DNA of 64,000 bases from Candidatus Eremiobacter antarcticus (lineage in GTDB: Bacteria; Vulcanimicrobiota; Vulcanimicrobiia; Eremiobacterales; Eremiobacteraceae): positions 62,001-126,000 of the forward strand of contig QHBK01000006.1 of NCBI GenBank assembly GCA_003244105.1, written 5' to 3'. A program made the position numbers and the translations under genes. Of the stretch, positions 43,634 through 52,544 are shown in pieces; position 1 is the first letter of the stretch, and every line of letters begins with the position of its first letter. Below the pieces are notes generated by a model that saw nothing but the letters and a program-made list of their open reading frames with translations, was not told where the DNA came from and searched no databases.

Positions 43634-45208
43634 ATGGCCACGATAGTGAAAGAGCCGGGCCAGTTCAGCAACGAGCCCATCAAGCCGTTTTCCGACCCCC
43701 AAGAGCGGTCCGGCTTGGCCCAAGCGATCGCGAAACTGCGCGGCGACCCGCGCACATGGGACCTTGTGATTGGCGGCCGGCGCGTAAAGGCGCGAACGCA
43801 GTTCAGCTCCATCAACCCTGCCAAGCCGGCAGACACCGTCGGCATGATGCAATCGGCGTCCGGCGAGCAAGCGCTCGAAGCCATCGGTGCGGCCGAGAAA
43901 TCCTTTCCGGCATGGTCGCGGGTGCCAGCCCAACAGCGGGCGGAGCTGCTGTTCGCCGTTGCGGACAAGGTCAGACAACGGCGAGACGAGCTTGATGCGC
44001 TGCTCGTGCTCGAGGTCGGCAAGCCCTGGGTCGAGGCAGACGGCGATGTGGCCGAAGGCATCGACTTTCTCGAGTACTACGGTCGCGAGATGCTGCGGTT
44101 CGCAGGACGGCGCGAAGTGACGCCTGTGCCGGGTGAAGACAACGAGATGCATTATCTGCCGCTGGGTGTGGGCGTCGTCATCCCGCCTTGGAATTTCGCG
44201 TTTGCGATCATGGTGGGGATGACATCAGCCGCCATCGTCGCCGGCAACACGGTCGTCTTGAAGCCGTCGAGCGACTCTCCCGTCATCGCGGCGCGCTTCG
44301 TGGAGATGCTGGAGGAATGCGGTCTTCCACCGGGCGTGGTCAACCTCATCACCGGTTCGGGCGGCTCCATCGGTGACGCGCTCGTCAAGGATGCGCGCGT
44401 GCGATTCGTCTCATTCACCGGCAGCAAAGAAGTGGGGCTGCGCATCAACCGGCTGGCCGCGGATCCAGAGCCAGGACAGCTGTGGATCAAGCGAGTGGTG
44501 GCCGAGATGGGCGGCAAAGACGCGATCGTGGTCGCCGCGGACGCGGACCTGCCGGCTGCCGTTGAAGCGGTCGCCGTCTCTGCATTCGGCTTCAGCGGCC
44601 AGAAGTGCTCGGCGTGCTCGCGCGCGATCGTGGAGGCGCCGGTCTACGACGAATTCGTAGAGCGCTTGGCACAGCGCGTCGACGCGATCACCATCGGCGA
44701 TCCGGCCGACCCGAAGACTGCCATGGGGCCCGTCATCAACGAGCGCTCGCGCGACAAGATCGAGCAATACATCCGAACCGGCAAGGATGAGGGAAAGCTG
44801 CTGACCGGCGGCGAGCGTGCGAGCGACGACGGTTATTTTCTGGAACCGACCGTCTTCATCGATGTGGCTCCGCGGGCGGTGATCGCTCAGGAAGAGATTT
44901 TCGGACCCGTGTTGGCGGTGATCAAGGCGAAGAACTACGAGGAAGGGCTGGCCTTCGCAAACGATAGCGAGTTCGGCCTGACCGGCAGCGTCTTCTCGAC
45001 CGACCGCTCCAAGTTGGAGCGGGCCCGCGCCGAGTTTCTCGTCGGCAACCTGTACCTGAACAGGAAGTGCACCGGCGCGCTCGTGGGAGCGCATCCGTTC
45101 GGTGGTTTCAAGATGTCGGGCACTGATTCCAAGGCGGGCGGCCCCGACTATCTGCTGCTGTTCTTGCAGGCCAAGTCCGTGAGCGAGAAGATTGCAGCCC
45201 GCGGTTGA
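43634..45208 (+). CDS. 1-pyrroline-5-carboxylate dehydrogenase (RocA-like aldehyde dehydrogenase)
   Basis: 524 aa, the length of stand-alone P5C dehydrogenases that oxidise glutamate semialdehyde to glutamate. The N-terminal extension (NEPIKPFSDPQERSGLAQAI) is typical of the RocA group. GVGVVIPPWNFAFAIMVGM, LKPSSDSPVIAARF, the general-base Glu in VAEMGGKDAIVV and the catalytic Cys in FSGQKCSACSRAIV are all present. It works in proline or arginine breakdown. No proline dehydrogenase gene is adjacent. Confidence 0.92.
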   Translation: MATIVKEPGQFSNEPIKPFSDPQERSGLAQAIAKLRGDPRTWDLVIGGRRVKARTQFSSINPAKPADTVGMMQSASGEQALEAIGAAEKSFPAWSRVPAQQRAELLFAVADKVRQRRDELDALLVLEVGKPWVEADGDVAEGIDFLEYYGREMLRFAGRREVTPVPGEDNEMHYLPLGVGVVIPPWNFAFAIMVGMTSAAIVAGNTVVLKPSSDSPVIAARFVEMLEECGLPPGVVNLITGSGGSIGDALVKDARVRFVSFTGSKEVGLRINRLAADPEPGQLWIKRVVAEMGGKDAIVVAADADLPAAVEAVAVSAFGFSGQKCSACSRAIVEAPVYDEFVERLAQRVDAITIGDPADPKTAMGPVINERSRDKIEQYIRTGKDEGKLLTGGERASDDGYFLEPTVFIDVAPRAVIAQEEIFGPVLAVIKAKNYEEGLAFANDSEFGLTGSVFSTDRSKLERARAEFLVGNLYLNRKCTGALVGAHPFGGFKMSGTDSKAGGPDYLLLFLQAKSVSEKIAARG

Positions 45209-45239
45209 TGTCGGCGCGGCAGCGCCGCCGCGGGAGCCT

Positions 45240-45722
45240 ATGACTGCGGCGCGACGGGGTATGGTCGCGATATCGCTCGTATTGGCTTTGCTCGTTATTT
45301 GGACGCTATTGGGGCTTGCGGGGGTCGCACCGCTGCCGCGTTCCATCGCGGCGCTCGCCGACGCCAATAAGCCGGGTCATGGCAGGGCGCTGGTGTTTGG
45401 TTATTACATCGCCCAGCCGTTCATGTCGCTGGGCGGCGCTTCGCTTCCGCCGTACGCGTTTGCGGGGAGCACAGAAGCAGGTGCCGCATCGGTGCGCGTG
45501 TCGCCGACGCTGGGGGACCTGCGCGCCGGACGGGTCGCCGGCATCATCGACACTGCAACGGGAGACGGGACGCGCTGGTCCCCATACGTCATACACACGG
45601 TATCGAGCTTCAATAATTTCATCAGCGCGCTCGTCACCGGAGCGCTCATCCTCTTCGCTCTGGCCTGGTGGCTAGCCGGCCTGCTGTCGGCGCGCTTCAG
45701 CGCGGCCCAAACCCGAGGCTAG
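45240..45722 (+). CDS. membrane protein of unknown function
   Basis: 160 aa from ATG 45240, with CGGGAG just upstream; the frame opens at 45192 inside the dehydrogenase gene. Two membrane helices flank an outside domain: MVAISLVLALLVIWTLLGLAG near the N-terminus and ALVTGALILFALAWWLAGLL near the C-terminus. The middle (RVSPTLGDLRAGRVAGIIDTATG) is not recognised. Confidence 0.65.
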   Translation: MTAARRGMVAISLVLALLVIWTLLGLAGVAPLPRSIAALADANKPGHGRALVFGYYIAQPFMSLGGASLPPYAFAGSTEAGAASVRVSPTLGDLRAGRVAGIIDTATGDGTRWSPYVIHTVSSFNNFISALVTGALILFALAWWLAGLLSARFSAAQTRG

Positions 45723-45742
45723 CGCTGATGAGCACGGGTGCC

Positions 45743-46063
45743 CTAATGCTCGCGGAACCAGATCTGCAAGCCGTTGCAGATGCCGAAGGCGATGATCTCT
45801 TCTTCGAGGTCTTGCAGCCACTCGCGTGAAGGCAGGCTGTTGCGGTCCCAAGACACCGTCACGCCGCTCAGCAGGGGTGTGATGCGGCCGTGGACGTTGG
45901 ATCCGGCCATATCGGCCGCGGCGCCGATGAGCTGGCTCACGGCCGAGGCCATCGCGCGTGGCCCCGCCATGGCATCGACGCCCGCGACGATCGTGCCCGC
46001 ACCGTCAAGGCGGGGCATCGGCTGGGTCGGCAAACCTTGCTTGGTTTCCATGAACATCGCCAT
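45743..46063 (-). CDS. hypothetical protein
   Basis: 106 aa from ATG 46063, supported by GGAAGG seven bases upstream; TTG 46078 is an in-frame alternative. It has a Gly/Ala-rich middle (IVAGVDAMAGPRAMASAVSQ) and an acidic C-terminus (EWLQDLEEEIIAFGICNGLQ). I do not recognise it. A TATGAT hexamer about 35 bases upstream may be its -10 box. Confidence 0.6.
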   Translation of the reverse strand: MAMFMETKQGLPTQPMPRLDGAGTIVAGVDAMAGPRAMASAVSQLIGAAADMAGSNVHGRITPLLSGVTVSWDRNSLPSREWLQDLEEEIIAFGICNGLQIWFREH

Positions 46064-46245
46064 CTCAACACCTTCCAAAGCGACCGTGATGTTTTGATAT
46101 CATAGACGATTTTCTCGCGGACGGACGTCACATCGTGGTAAGTAGTGTTTAGGGTGCCGGCCGCGCGTTTCTGGGTCTTTCACGTGGATTTTAACTGACG
46201 GCGGTATAAGGAAGGGCTGACGGGAGAAAACGACTGCAGCGGCAC

Positions 46246-46920
46246 GTGGCGCGCGAGCTGATGGACGACGACGAGTCGTCGGGCTCCCAGCAGGAATGGA
46301 CCGAAAGCTTTCGCGACCTCGCTCGCGTCAATCGCTACTTGGGCGGCTGGAATGCCTTGCGTGATGCCGTCGCTCGGTTGCCGCGCCTGCCGGATCATTT
46401 TCTTGATGTGGGAGCCGGCGACTGCGACATGGCGCTGCGTCTGCTCGTCTACCTGAAAAGGCGCGGCATCGCGGCCCGCGGCGTGGCGCTCGACCGTTCA
46501 GCGCAGATCTTGTCCATCGCGGCGCAGCGCTTGGGGTCAGCGGCCGATGTCGTGTTGGTCCGGGGCGACGCTCGCTCGTTGCCTTTTGCGGAGGCGAGCT
46601 TCGACCTGGCGATGCTCAACCTTTCGCTCCACCATTTTGAACCCGCCGACGCCGTGATCGTCCTTCGTGAATTGGCGCGCGTGTCAACCACAGCCGTGGT
46701 CAACGATTTGCGGCGCAGTCTGGTGGCATACGCCTTTGCGCGGTTTGCATTCCCGCTGTTCACGCACAGCCGCTTGACGCGCAACGATGGGCCCGTCTCC
46801 GTCATGAGGTCGTATACGCCGCGGGAAGCGCACGAGCTGGCGCGCGCGGCCGGCTGGCAGCGCATCGAAGTGCGCACGCATTTCGGCTATCGCATGACGC
46901 TCTGCGGTGGGCGCGCATGA
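46246..46920 (+). CDS. class I SAM-dependent methyltransferase
   Basis: 224 aa from GTG 46246; ATG 46261 is an alternative. The SAM-binding motif I is FLDVGAGDCDMALRLL, motif II includes VRGDARSLPFAEASFDLAML, and LSLHHFEPADAVIVLRELAR follows, a pattern shared with UbiE/menaquinone-type and small-molecule O-methyltransferases. It starts a four-gene operon with an FAD oxidoreductase, an SRPBCC protein and a ketosynthase, with four-base overlap to the next gene. A role in tailoring a polyketide- or quinone-like product is inferred. Confidence 0.85.
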   Translation: MARELMDDDESSGSQQEWTESFRDLARVNRYLGGWNALRDAVARLPRLPDHFLDVGAGDCDMALRLLVYLKRRGIAARGVALDRSAQILSIAAQRLGSAADVVLVRGDARSLPFAEASFDLAMLNLSLHHFEPADAVIVLRELARVSTTAVVNDLRRSLVAYAFARFAFPLFTHSRLTRNDGPVSVMRSYTPREAHELARAAGWQRIEVRTHFGYRMTLCGGRA

Positions 46921-48101
46921 CGGACGTCGCCATCGTCGGCGCTGGGCCGGCCGGCACGAGCCTTGCGCTGCAGCTCGCCCGCTCCGGCTGCGACGTGACG
47001 ATCCTTGAGCGCCGAGTCTTTCCGAGGACGAAGGTTTGCGGCGAATACCTCGCGGGCGGCGCTCGCAGCGCGCTTTCGGACTTGTCGATCGAAGATCGAG
47101 CGTTGCGGGGAGCGCATCCCATCCGCAGTATCTCTCTCTCGGCCTTCGGTTCGGAACCGGTGCGGCTGCGTTTGCCCAGCCCGGGCGCCGTATCGTTGGA
47201 ACGAGCCGTGCTGGACAGCCGCCTGCTTGAAGCGGCCCTGGCCGCCGGAGCGAGCTTGAAACAGGGCTCGTTCATGCGCAGCAGCGAGCGGAGCCTCAGC
47301 AACCGCGCACGCAAGACCGGCCGGTCGAGCAGCAACGGCCTGGTCGACGTCGTTTATCGCGATGAGCATGGCGCCGAGCGTTCGCTCAGCGCTCGTGTTT
47401 TGGTAGGAGCCGATGGAGCGTGGTCGGCAGTGGCGCAACGCAATGGCATGGCCAAGCCAGGCGCGGGCGGCCGTTGGGCCGTCGGCGGCCATCTCGAGGG
47501 CCAGACTGACAGCGACGAATTGGAGATGTACGTGGGCCCGGGCGGTTACTACGCGCGCAATCCCCTCAGCGCCACGGTGGTCAACTCCATGCTCGTGTTG
47601 CCGCGGCCCGCTCAAGCGAGCGAAGCTGAAGCCGCAGTCGCGACGATCACGAGCGGCAGACGGCGCTTTGAAGCGGATGCGCTGCAGCGGCGGGTCGCAA
47701 TCGGCCCCCTGCGCTATGCCGCGGAGCATCTTTGCGCCCGGCGCACGATACTGACCGGGGATGCCGCCGGTCTGCTCGATCCATTCACGGGCCAAGGCGT
47801 CTCGTGCGCGCTGCGGCTGTCATTTTCGGCGGCTGAAACGATCGCGGGCTTATTGGCCGGAGGGCGGCCCGAACGACTAGCGGCGCGCTATGCCGCCGAG
47901 TGGCGACGCGCCGTGGGCATGCGCAAGGTGCTGTCTTTTCTCATCGATGCGCTGATGCGAAACGGAGCGTTGCGGAGACGCGCGCACGCGAAGGTGCGAC
48001 AGGATCCGTCGATCGCCGAGGCGATGCTGGCCGCGATCAGCGGGTACGCACCGATTGGGGCCGCGCTCTCTCCCGGGCTTTTGTGGCGGCTGCTCGCGTG
48101 A
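46917..48101 (+). CDS. FAD-dependent oxidoreductase (geranylgeranyl-reductase/PHBH-like)
   Basis: 394 aa. The FAD-binding motif is VAIVGAGPAGTSLALQLARS; RRVFPRTKVCGEYLAGG follows, as in geranylgeranyl reductase and flavin halogenase-type enzymes. ARVLVGADGAWSAVAQ and ILTGDAAGLLDPFTGQGVS are the GD and C-terminal flavin motifs. No halogenase WxWxIP motif is visible, so hydroxylation or reduction is more likely. It sits between the methyltransferase (ATGA overlap) and the SRPBCC gene (GTGA overlap). Confidence 0.87.
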   Translation: MTDVAIVGAGPAGTSLALQLARSGCDVTILERRVFPRTKVCGEYLAGGARSALSDLSIEDRALRGAHPIRSISLSAFGSEPVRLRLPSPGAVSLERAVLDSRLLEAALAAGASLKQGSFMRSSERSLSNRARKTGRSSSNGLVDVVYRDEHGAERSLSARVLVGADGAWSAVAQRNGMAKPGAGGRWAVGGHLEGQTDSDELEMYVGPGGYYARNPLSATVVNSMLVLPRPAQASEAEAAVATITSGRRRFEADALQRRVAIGPLRYAAEHLCARRTILTGDAAGLLDPFTGQGVSCALRLSFSAAETIAGLLAGGRPERLAARYAAEWRRAVGMRKVLSFLIDALMRNGALRRRAHAKVRQDPSIAEAMLAAISGYAPIGAALSPGLLWRLLA

Positions 48102-48574
48102 GCCATGCGGATCAGTCGGTCGACATGGCCGCGCCTGCCGCGACGATCTACGCCTTGGCCCAAGACGTCGCCAGCTGGCCGCGGTTCCTCCCGCATTATC
48201 GCTATGTCCGCGTCCTGCAAGAGACGCCAGACGAGCGCATCGCCGTGATGGGGGCGAGGCGCAGTTGGATTCCGGTGCGTTGGACCGCGCGCGAGCGGTT
48301 GCATCCCGCCATACCGCGCATTGAGTTCATCCATCTATCCGGCTGGACCGTAGGAATGGAAGTGGCTTGGACCTTTGCGCCGACACCCGGAGGTACGCGG
48401 GTGACGATCGAGCACGATTTGCGCACGTTGCGCCGGCCGGTCAGTCGCACGCGGCTCGCGCGGGCGATCATCGCAAGGTTTTTCATCCGGCCTATCGCAA
48501 CCCGTACGCTCGCCCGCATGAAGGCGCTCGCGGAGCAGCTGGCTTCCAACACGAAAGAGCCGCATGAGCAGTAA
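48098..48574 (+). CDS. SRPBCC-family protein (cyclase-like)
   Basis: 158 aa from GTG 48098, which overlaps the preceding stop; the longer frame from 47900 lies inside the oxidoreductase gene. SVDMAAPAATIYALAQDVAS and WPRFLPHYRYVRVL form the START-like N-terminus, and GMEVAWTFAPTPGGTRVTIE the central sheet. Aromatic polyketide cyclases and COQ10-type quinone carriers share this fold. Its place before a ketosynthase favours a cyclase-type role. Confidence 0.82.
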   Translation: MSHADQSVDMAAPAATIYALAQDVASWPRFLPHYRYVRVLQETPDERIAVMGARRSWIPVRWTARERLHPAIPRIEFIHLSGWTVGMEVAWTFAPTPGGTRVTIEHDLRTLRRPVSRTRLARAIIARFFIRPIATRTLARMKALAEQLASNTKEPHEQ

Positions 48575-49796
48575 AGTATTCATCACTGGCATCGGCGCCT
48601 TGACCCCCATTGGGATCGGACGCCCGAGCCTGTGGAACGGCGCGCTTGCGGGGAAGAGGTCCGTGCAGGCGGTCGATCGCTTCGATACAAGCTCGTTCCG
48701 CTCTCGGGTGGCGGGCCAGGTGAACGGCTTCGACGCCGCGCCGTTTCTCGGCCGCAAGGAAACGCAGCGGACGGAACGGTTCAGTCAGTTCTCCATCGCG
48801 GCCGCTCAAATGGCGTTCGATGATGCTGAATACGCCCCGCGCAGCGGGGACGCCGACTTTGGAATTTGGATCGGCAGCGCTCTGGGCGGCGTGGTGTATG
48901 CGGAACAGCAATACGACATCTACGCGAAGCGGGGACTGCGAGCCGTCCATCCGATGCTGGCCTTGAGCGTCTTCGGCGCGGCCTCGTGCTGCAACGTCGC
49001 CATCCACTTCGGCCTTCATGGCCCGACGGTGTCGAATTCCAATTCTTGCGCGGCCGGCGCGGTCGCAATCGGCGATGCCTTTCGCGCGGTCCGCGACGGC
49101 GTGTGCAAAGCCGCGCTCGCCGGCGGCGTTGAGGCGCCGCTCGCTCCACTGACGTTCGGCGCGTTCGATATCATCCGATCGATGTCGACTCGCAATGACG
49201 ACCCGGCGGGCGCAAGCCGGCCCTTCGATGCTCATCGCGATGGCTTCGTGATGGCCGAAGCCGCGTGCTTGCTCTTGTTGGAGCGGGAAGAAGACGTCGT
49301 CGAGCGAGGCGTGACGCCCTACGCAGAGATCGCGGGCTACGGCCTGACGAACGACGGCCAGCACATGACCGCGCCGCGCCAAGATGGCCGCGAGGCGGCG
49401 CGCGCGATGTCGAAGGCCCTACGCGAAGCGCAAGCCGACCCGACGGAACTGGATCACATCAACTCGCACGGGTCATCGACGCCGCTCAACGATCCGACCG
49501 AAAGCAAGGCTATACGCTCCGTCGCGGGTACGCACAGCGATCGCATCCTCATCTCGGCCATCAAAGGCATGATGGGGCACGCGCTCGGCGCGACCGGTGC
49601 GGTGGAAGCGGCGCTGTGCGCCCTCAGCATCAAGGAGAGCATGGTCGTTCCGACGGTCAATCTGGAACAGCCCGGAGACGGGTGCGACCTGACCTATGCG
49701 CCTCCGCGGGCGACTCCATTGCGACAGCGCCTCGTGATGTCCAACAGCTTTGGTTTTGGCGGGCTCAACGCGGCGCTCGTCTTCCGCGCGGCCTGA
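48564..49796 (+). CDS. beta-ketoacyl-ACP synthase, FabF/KAS II type
   Basis: 410 aa thiolase-fold enzyme. The Cys-His-His triad is visible: nucleophile in NSNSCAAGAVAIGDA (the usual TAC is SC here), His in LDHINSHGSSTPLNDPTE, and His in IKGMMGHALGATGAVEAALC. The N-terminus (KVFITGIGALTPIGIGRPSLWNG) and C-terminal SNSFGFGGLNAALVF are standard. It overlaps the SRPBCC gene by 11 bases. No acyl carrier protein, ketoreductase or chain-length factor lies nearby, so it more likely makes a specialised product than membrane fatty acid. Confidence 0.88.
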   Translation: MSSKVFITGIGALTPIGIGRPSLWNGALAGKRSVQAVDRFDTSSFRSRVAGQVNGFDAAPFLGRKETQRTERFSQFSIAAAQMAFDDAEYAPRSGDADFGIWIGSALGGVVYAEQQYDIYAKRGLRAVHPMLALSVFGAASCCNVAIHFGLHGPTVSNSNSCAAGAVAIGDAFRAVRDGVCKAALAGGVEAPLAPLTFGAFDIIRSMSTRNDDPAGASRPFDAHRDGFVMAEAACLLLLEREEDVVERGVTPYAEIAGYGLTNDGQHMTAPRQDGREAARAMSKALREAQADPTELDHINSHGSSTPLNDPTESKAIRSVAGTHSDRILISAIKGMMGHALGATGAVEAALCALSIKESMVVPTVNLEQPGDGCDLTYAPPRATPLRQRLVMSNSFGFGGLNAALVFRAA

Positions 49797-49845
49797 AGAG
49801 AACCCAGAAGGGAACGTAGTGACTATGGCATACAAGGCCGGCGAC

Positions 49846-51231
49846 TCAGGCGCCTAGCTGCGCCCCATGGAGGACAAAAGTCGGTATGGCCTGGCCTCCC
49901 TTTGAGACGTTGATCACCTGCGACTGCGACAGCCTCGTCAGAACGCCGCCCAGCCTGCCGCGAAATACATAAGCATTGCAATCCTCGATCAATGTCTGCA
50001 GCGAGACTCCGGCGGCCGGCTTCGCGAGGTCGAAGACAGGGTAGGTGCCCATGCGCGGCGCAACGCGCTCCTGCACGACGAAGCCGTTGCGCATGCCGGC
50101 TGCGCTCGCGGCGAGCCAGGTTTCAGCATCGACATCCCATCCGAGCACGATGCCGTCACCGCCATGAGCGTCGTTCGGCTTGAGAAGCAGCTCATTTTGC
50201 GCACGGGCCGCCCCGTCGCTGCCCGCAAAACTGTCGGCGGCCCATGTAGCCGGCACGAGCGTTTCAATGGCACGCCGTTGGTCCGCGGAAAACCAGCCCG
50301 CCCGCGCCGGATCCTTGAGGATCGCAAGTGCTTTCTTCTTATGAGCGATCGTGCACCGAAAAGAGCTGGCCACGCAAACCGCGCCGTCCGCATACGCGCG
50401 GATGAGCGGATGCCGCAGATCGAAATGCGCGAGGAAATCAGCGACAAGCAATCGTTTGTAGACGAGATCGATGCGCTTGCCAAAGGCGCTCAGCTCGCCT
50501 GACTGATAGCGCAGATCTTCAGGCGCTGCGATGAAGGCGGGTATGTCGTGCGCTTGCAGATCTCTGACGACCAGTTCGAACTCGGGACCGGTGGCGGCGT
50601 CCGAGAGATCGACGACCGCGATGGTCGGAACGCTGCTCGGCTCATCCGCGTTCGCGCGGTCGCGGCGCCTTGCATCCGCGAATTCGTGCCACACACCGAG
50701 CAGCGTTGTGCGCAGTGACCTGTCCGCGTGCATCTCCTCGAGCCGGTATTCTTGGCAAAAACGCGCGAAGGCCGGCGTCTGTCTCATCAGCGCCGCCTGG
50801 CCGGCTTGATAGGAGATGCCGGCCGGACTATCGGCATTGTATTCCAAGACCCGCGGCCGTTCGCGGAAGTACGTGTCCAAGCGAGAGACCACGGTCGCGT
50901 CGTTGTATCCGGGTTCGACCGCGGCCAGCAGCCGTTCTTGGGCGCTCAGGCCCAACGCCGATGCCAACGAGGCATCGCGCAGCGCGCGCTCCTCGATCTG
51001 GCGGAACGCCTGCCATAAGAGCTCGACCGCGCGCTCGAGCTCGCGCAAGCGCTCGGCCGTCAAGAGAGCCGGACGCAAGGAACGGCATTGCACGACGCCG
51101 CCGAAGGTCAGCTTGGCATCAAGCTGAGCCTGCACGAAATCCTGGACGACGCTCGGTCCGGCTAGAGACGGATCCGCGCAGAGCTCGTGATAGCGGTCGA
51201 TCGCGCGCGCGAGAAATGCGTCATCGCGCAT
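49846..51231 (-). CDS. circularly permuted ATP-grasp-like ligase coupled to EgtB
   Basis: 461 aa. VLEYNADSPAGISYQAGQAAL, IDLVYKRLLVADFLAHFDL, CTIAHKKKALAIL and LLLKPNDAHGGDGIVLGWDVD match proteins described as circularly permuted ATP-grasp or glutathionylspermidine-synthase-like, which form amide bonds through an acyl phosphate. Its start overlaps the end of the EgtB-like gene by 11 bases, so the two are translationally linked. Divergent is a glutamate-cysteine ligase. Together they suggest a thiol-histidine product with an extra ligation step. The reaction itself is unknown. Confidence 0.75.
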   Translation of the reverse strand: MRDDAFLARAIDRYHELCADPSLAGPSVVQDFVQAQLDAKLTFGGVVQCRSLRPALLTAERLRELERAVELLWQAFRQIEERALRDASLASALGLSAQERLLAAVEPGYNDATVVSRLDTYFRERPRVLEYNADSPAGISYQAGQAALMRQTPAFARFCQEYRLEEMHADRSLRTTLLGVWHEFADARRRDRANADEPSSVPTIAVVDLSDAATGPEFELVVRDLQAHDIPAFIAAPEDLRYQSGELSAFGKRIDLVYKRLLVADFLAHFDLRHPLIRAYADGAVCVASSFRCTIAHKKKALAILKDPARAGWFSADQRRAIETLVPATWAADSFAGSDGAARAQNELLLKPNDAHGGDGIVLGWDVDAETWLAASAAGMRNGFVVQERVAPRMGTYPVFDLAKPAAGVSLQTLIEDCNAYVFRGRLGGVLTRLSQSQVINVSKGGQAIPTFVLHGAQLGA

Positions 51232-52531
51232 CGCGCGCGCAGCGCATGCCGATCAGCGCGGCTCGGAAGTTGCGGCGGTAGAAATTGCGGAAGGTCGTGC
51301 GCAAGAGACCGGTGGCGCTGAACCAAGAGCCTCCGCGCGAGACGCGATGATCGCCGTCGAACCAGGCCTCCGAATATTCGGGATACGGATATGCCGCGAA
51401 CCCCGGATAGCCTGCGAAGGGCGAGGCCGTCCATTCCCACAGGTTGCCGGCCGCGTCGTGAAGCCCGAGCGCGCTTGTGCCGCCTTGATACGTCCCTACC
51501 GGCGCGGTCGACCACAGGACGTTGTTCGCGTTGGCATCGGGCACGGCTCCGTCGTCCTCATGGTCTTCGCCCCACGGGAAGGGGCGCATGAGCCGGGCGT
51601 TTGGGTCCCAAGCCGCCGCCGCTTCCCACTCGAATTCGGTCGGCAGACGTTTGCTGCGGAAGCGCGCATAAGCGTCGGCCTCATACCATGAAATACCGCT
51701 GACTGGCGCGTCGTCGCGCAATGTGACCTCTTGGAAAAACCCGTGCTCTTTCCAAGGGGGGCCGACCCAATACAGGGGCTTGTCAACGGCCGCTGACTCC
51801 TTCCAAGCCCAGCCCTCGTCGTTCCAAAACCGGCGCTCGCGGTAGCCGCCCGCCTCGATGAACTCGGCGTACTCCGCGTTCGTGGTGAGATCGCGGTCGA
51901 GGAAAAAAGCTGACAGCTCATGTTCGTGCTGCGGCAGTTCGTTGTCGTATACGAACCGCGTCCTCGTTCCACCGATGGGTACACGCAAAGCGGGTATATG
52001 TATCTCCTGCGACGGTGCACGGCGCGTGCCGGACAGCGGCGGCGGTCCTGCCCTTTTGCTTTCGTACGGCAGCGCGGCGAAGAGAAAGGCGATGGTTTCT
52101 TGGTGCTGACGCTCGTGTTCCAAGACCAGCTCGACCGCGTATTGCATATCGATCGCGCCTTCGCGCCGCGCGCTTTGGTCAGCGACGCCGCTCTCGAGCA
52201 GCTCTTGGACGCGCGAAAGCGTCGCTTGCAGGTACGCTTCCATCTCGGCGCGAGCCGGCAACCGGCGTGCCTCTTCACGGGGAGTCTTCATGGGATCGAA
52301 ATGCACGTCGTAGGTCGGGTTCAAGCTGGGCATGCCGGCTGCGCGTTGGATGATCCAATAATTTTGAAAGACGCCGATGTGGGCGAGATGCCACAGGATG
52401 GGGCGGAAGCCGGGCATGGGCTCCCTCTGCACGCTGTCCTCGGAGGTGGCCAAGTCCAAAAGCTGAAGCGTCTGGGCTCGCAGCAAGGTCAGTCTGGTGA
52501 GCTGCTGTGATGGCGGCGTCTGAGTCTTCAT
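51221..52531 (-). CDS. egtB: EgtB-like sulfoxide synthase (ergothioneine biosynthesis type)
   Basis: 436 aa. The N-terminal DinB-like domain carries the iron triad: His51 in LWHLAHIGVF, and His139 and His143 in LEHERQHQETIAFL. The C-terminal FGE-sulfatase domain has VSGISWYEADAYARF, KRLPTEFEWEAAAAW, GNLWEWTASPFAGY and VSRGGSWFSATGLLRTTFRN. EgtB couples a cysteine thiol donor to trimethyl-histidine with oxygen. The RNFYRRNFRAALIGMR end differs from the WDYPIRR-like end I associate with mycobacterial EgtB, so donor choice may differ. No EgtD methyltransferase is in the window. Confidence 0.87.
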   Translation of the reverse strand: MKTQTPPSQQLTRLTLLRAQTLQLLDLATSEDSVQREPMPGFRPILWHLAHIGVFQNYWIIQRAAGMPSLNPTYDVHFDPMKTPREEARRLPARAEMEAYLQATLSRVQELLESGVADQSARREGAIDMQYAVELVLEHERQHQETIAFLFAALPYESKRAGPPPLSGTRRAPSQEIHIPALRVPIGGTRTRFVYDNELPQHEHELSAFFLDRDLTTNAEYAEFIEAGGYRERRFWNDEGWAWKESAAVDKPLYWVGPPWKEHGFFQEVTLRDDAPVSGISWYEADAYARFRSKRLPTEFEWEAAAAWDPNARLMRPFPWGEDHEDDGAVPDANANNVLWSTAPVGTYQGGTSALGLHDAAGNLWEWTASPFAGYPGFAAYPYPEYSEAWFDGDHRVSRGGSWFSATGLLRTTFRNFYRRNFRAALIGMRCARDAR

Positions 52532-52544
52532 CGGGGACGCTTAC

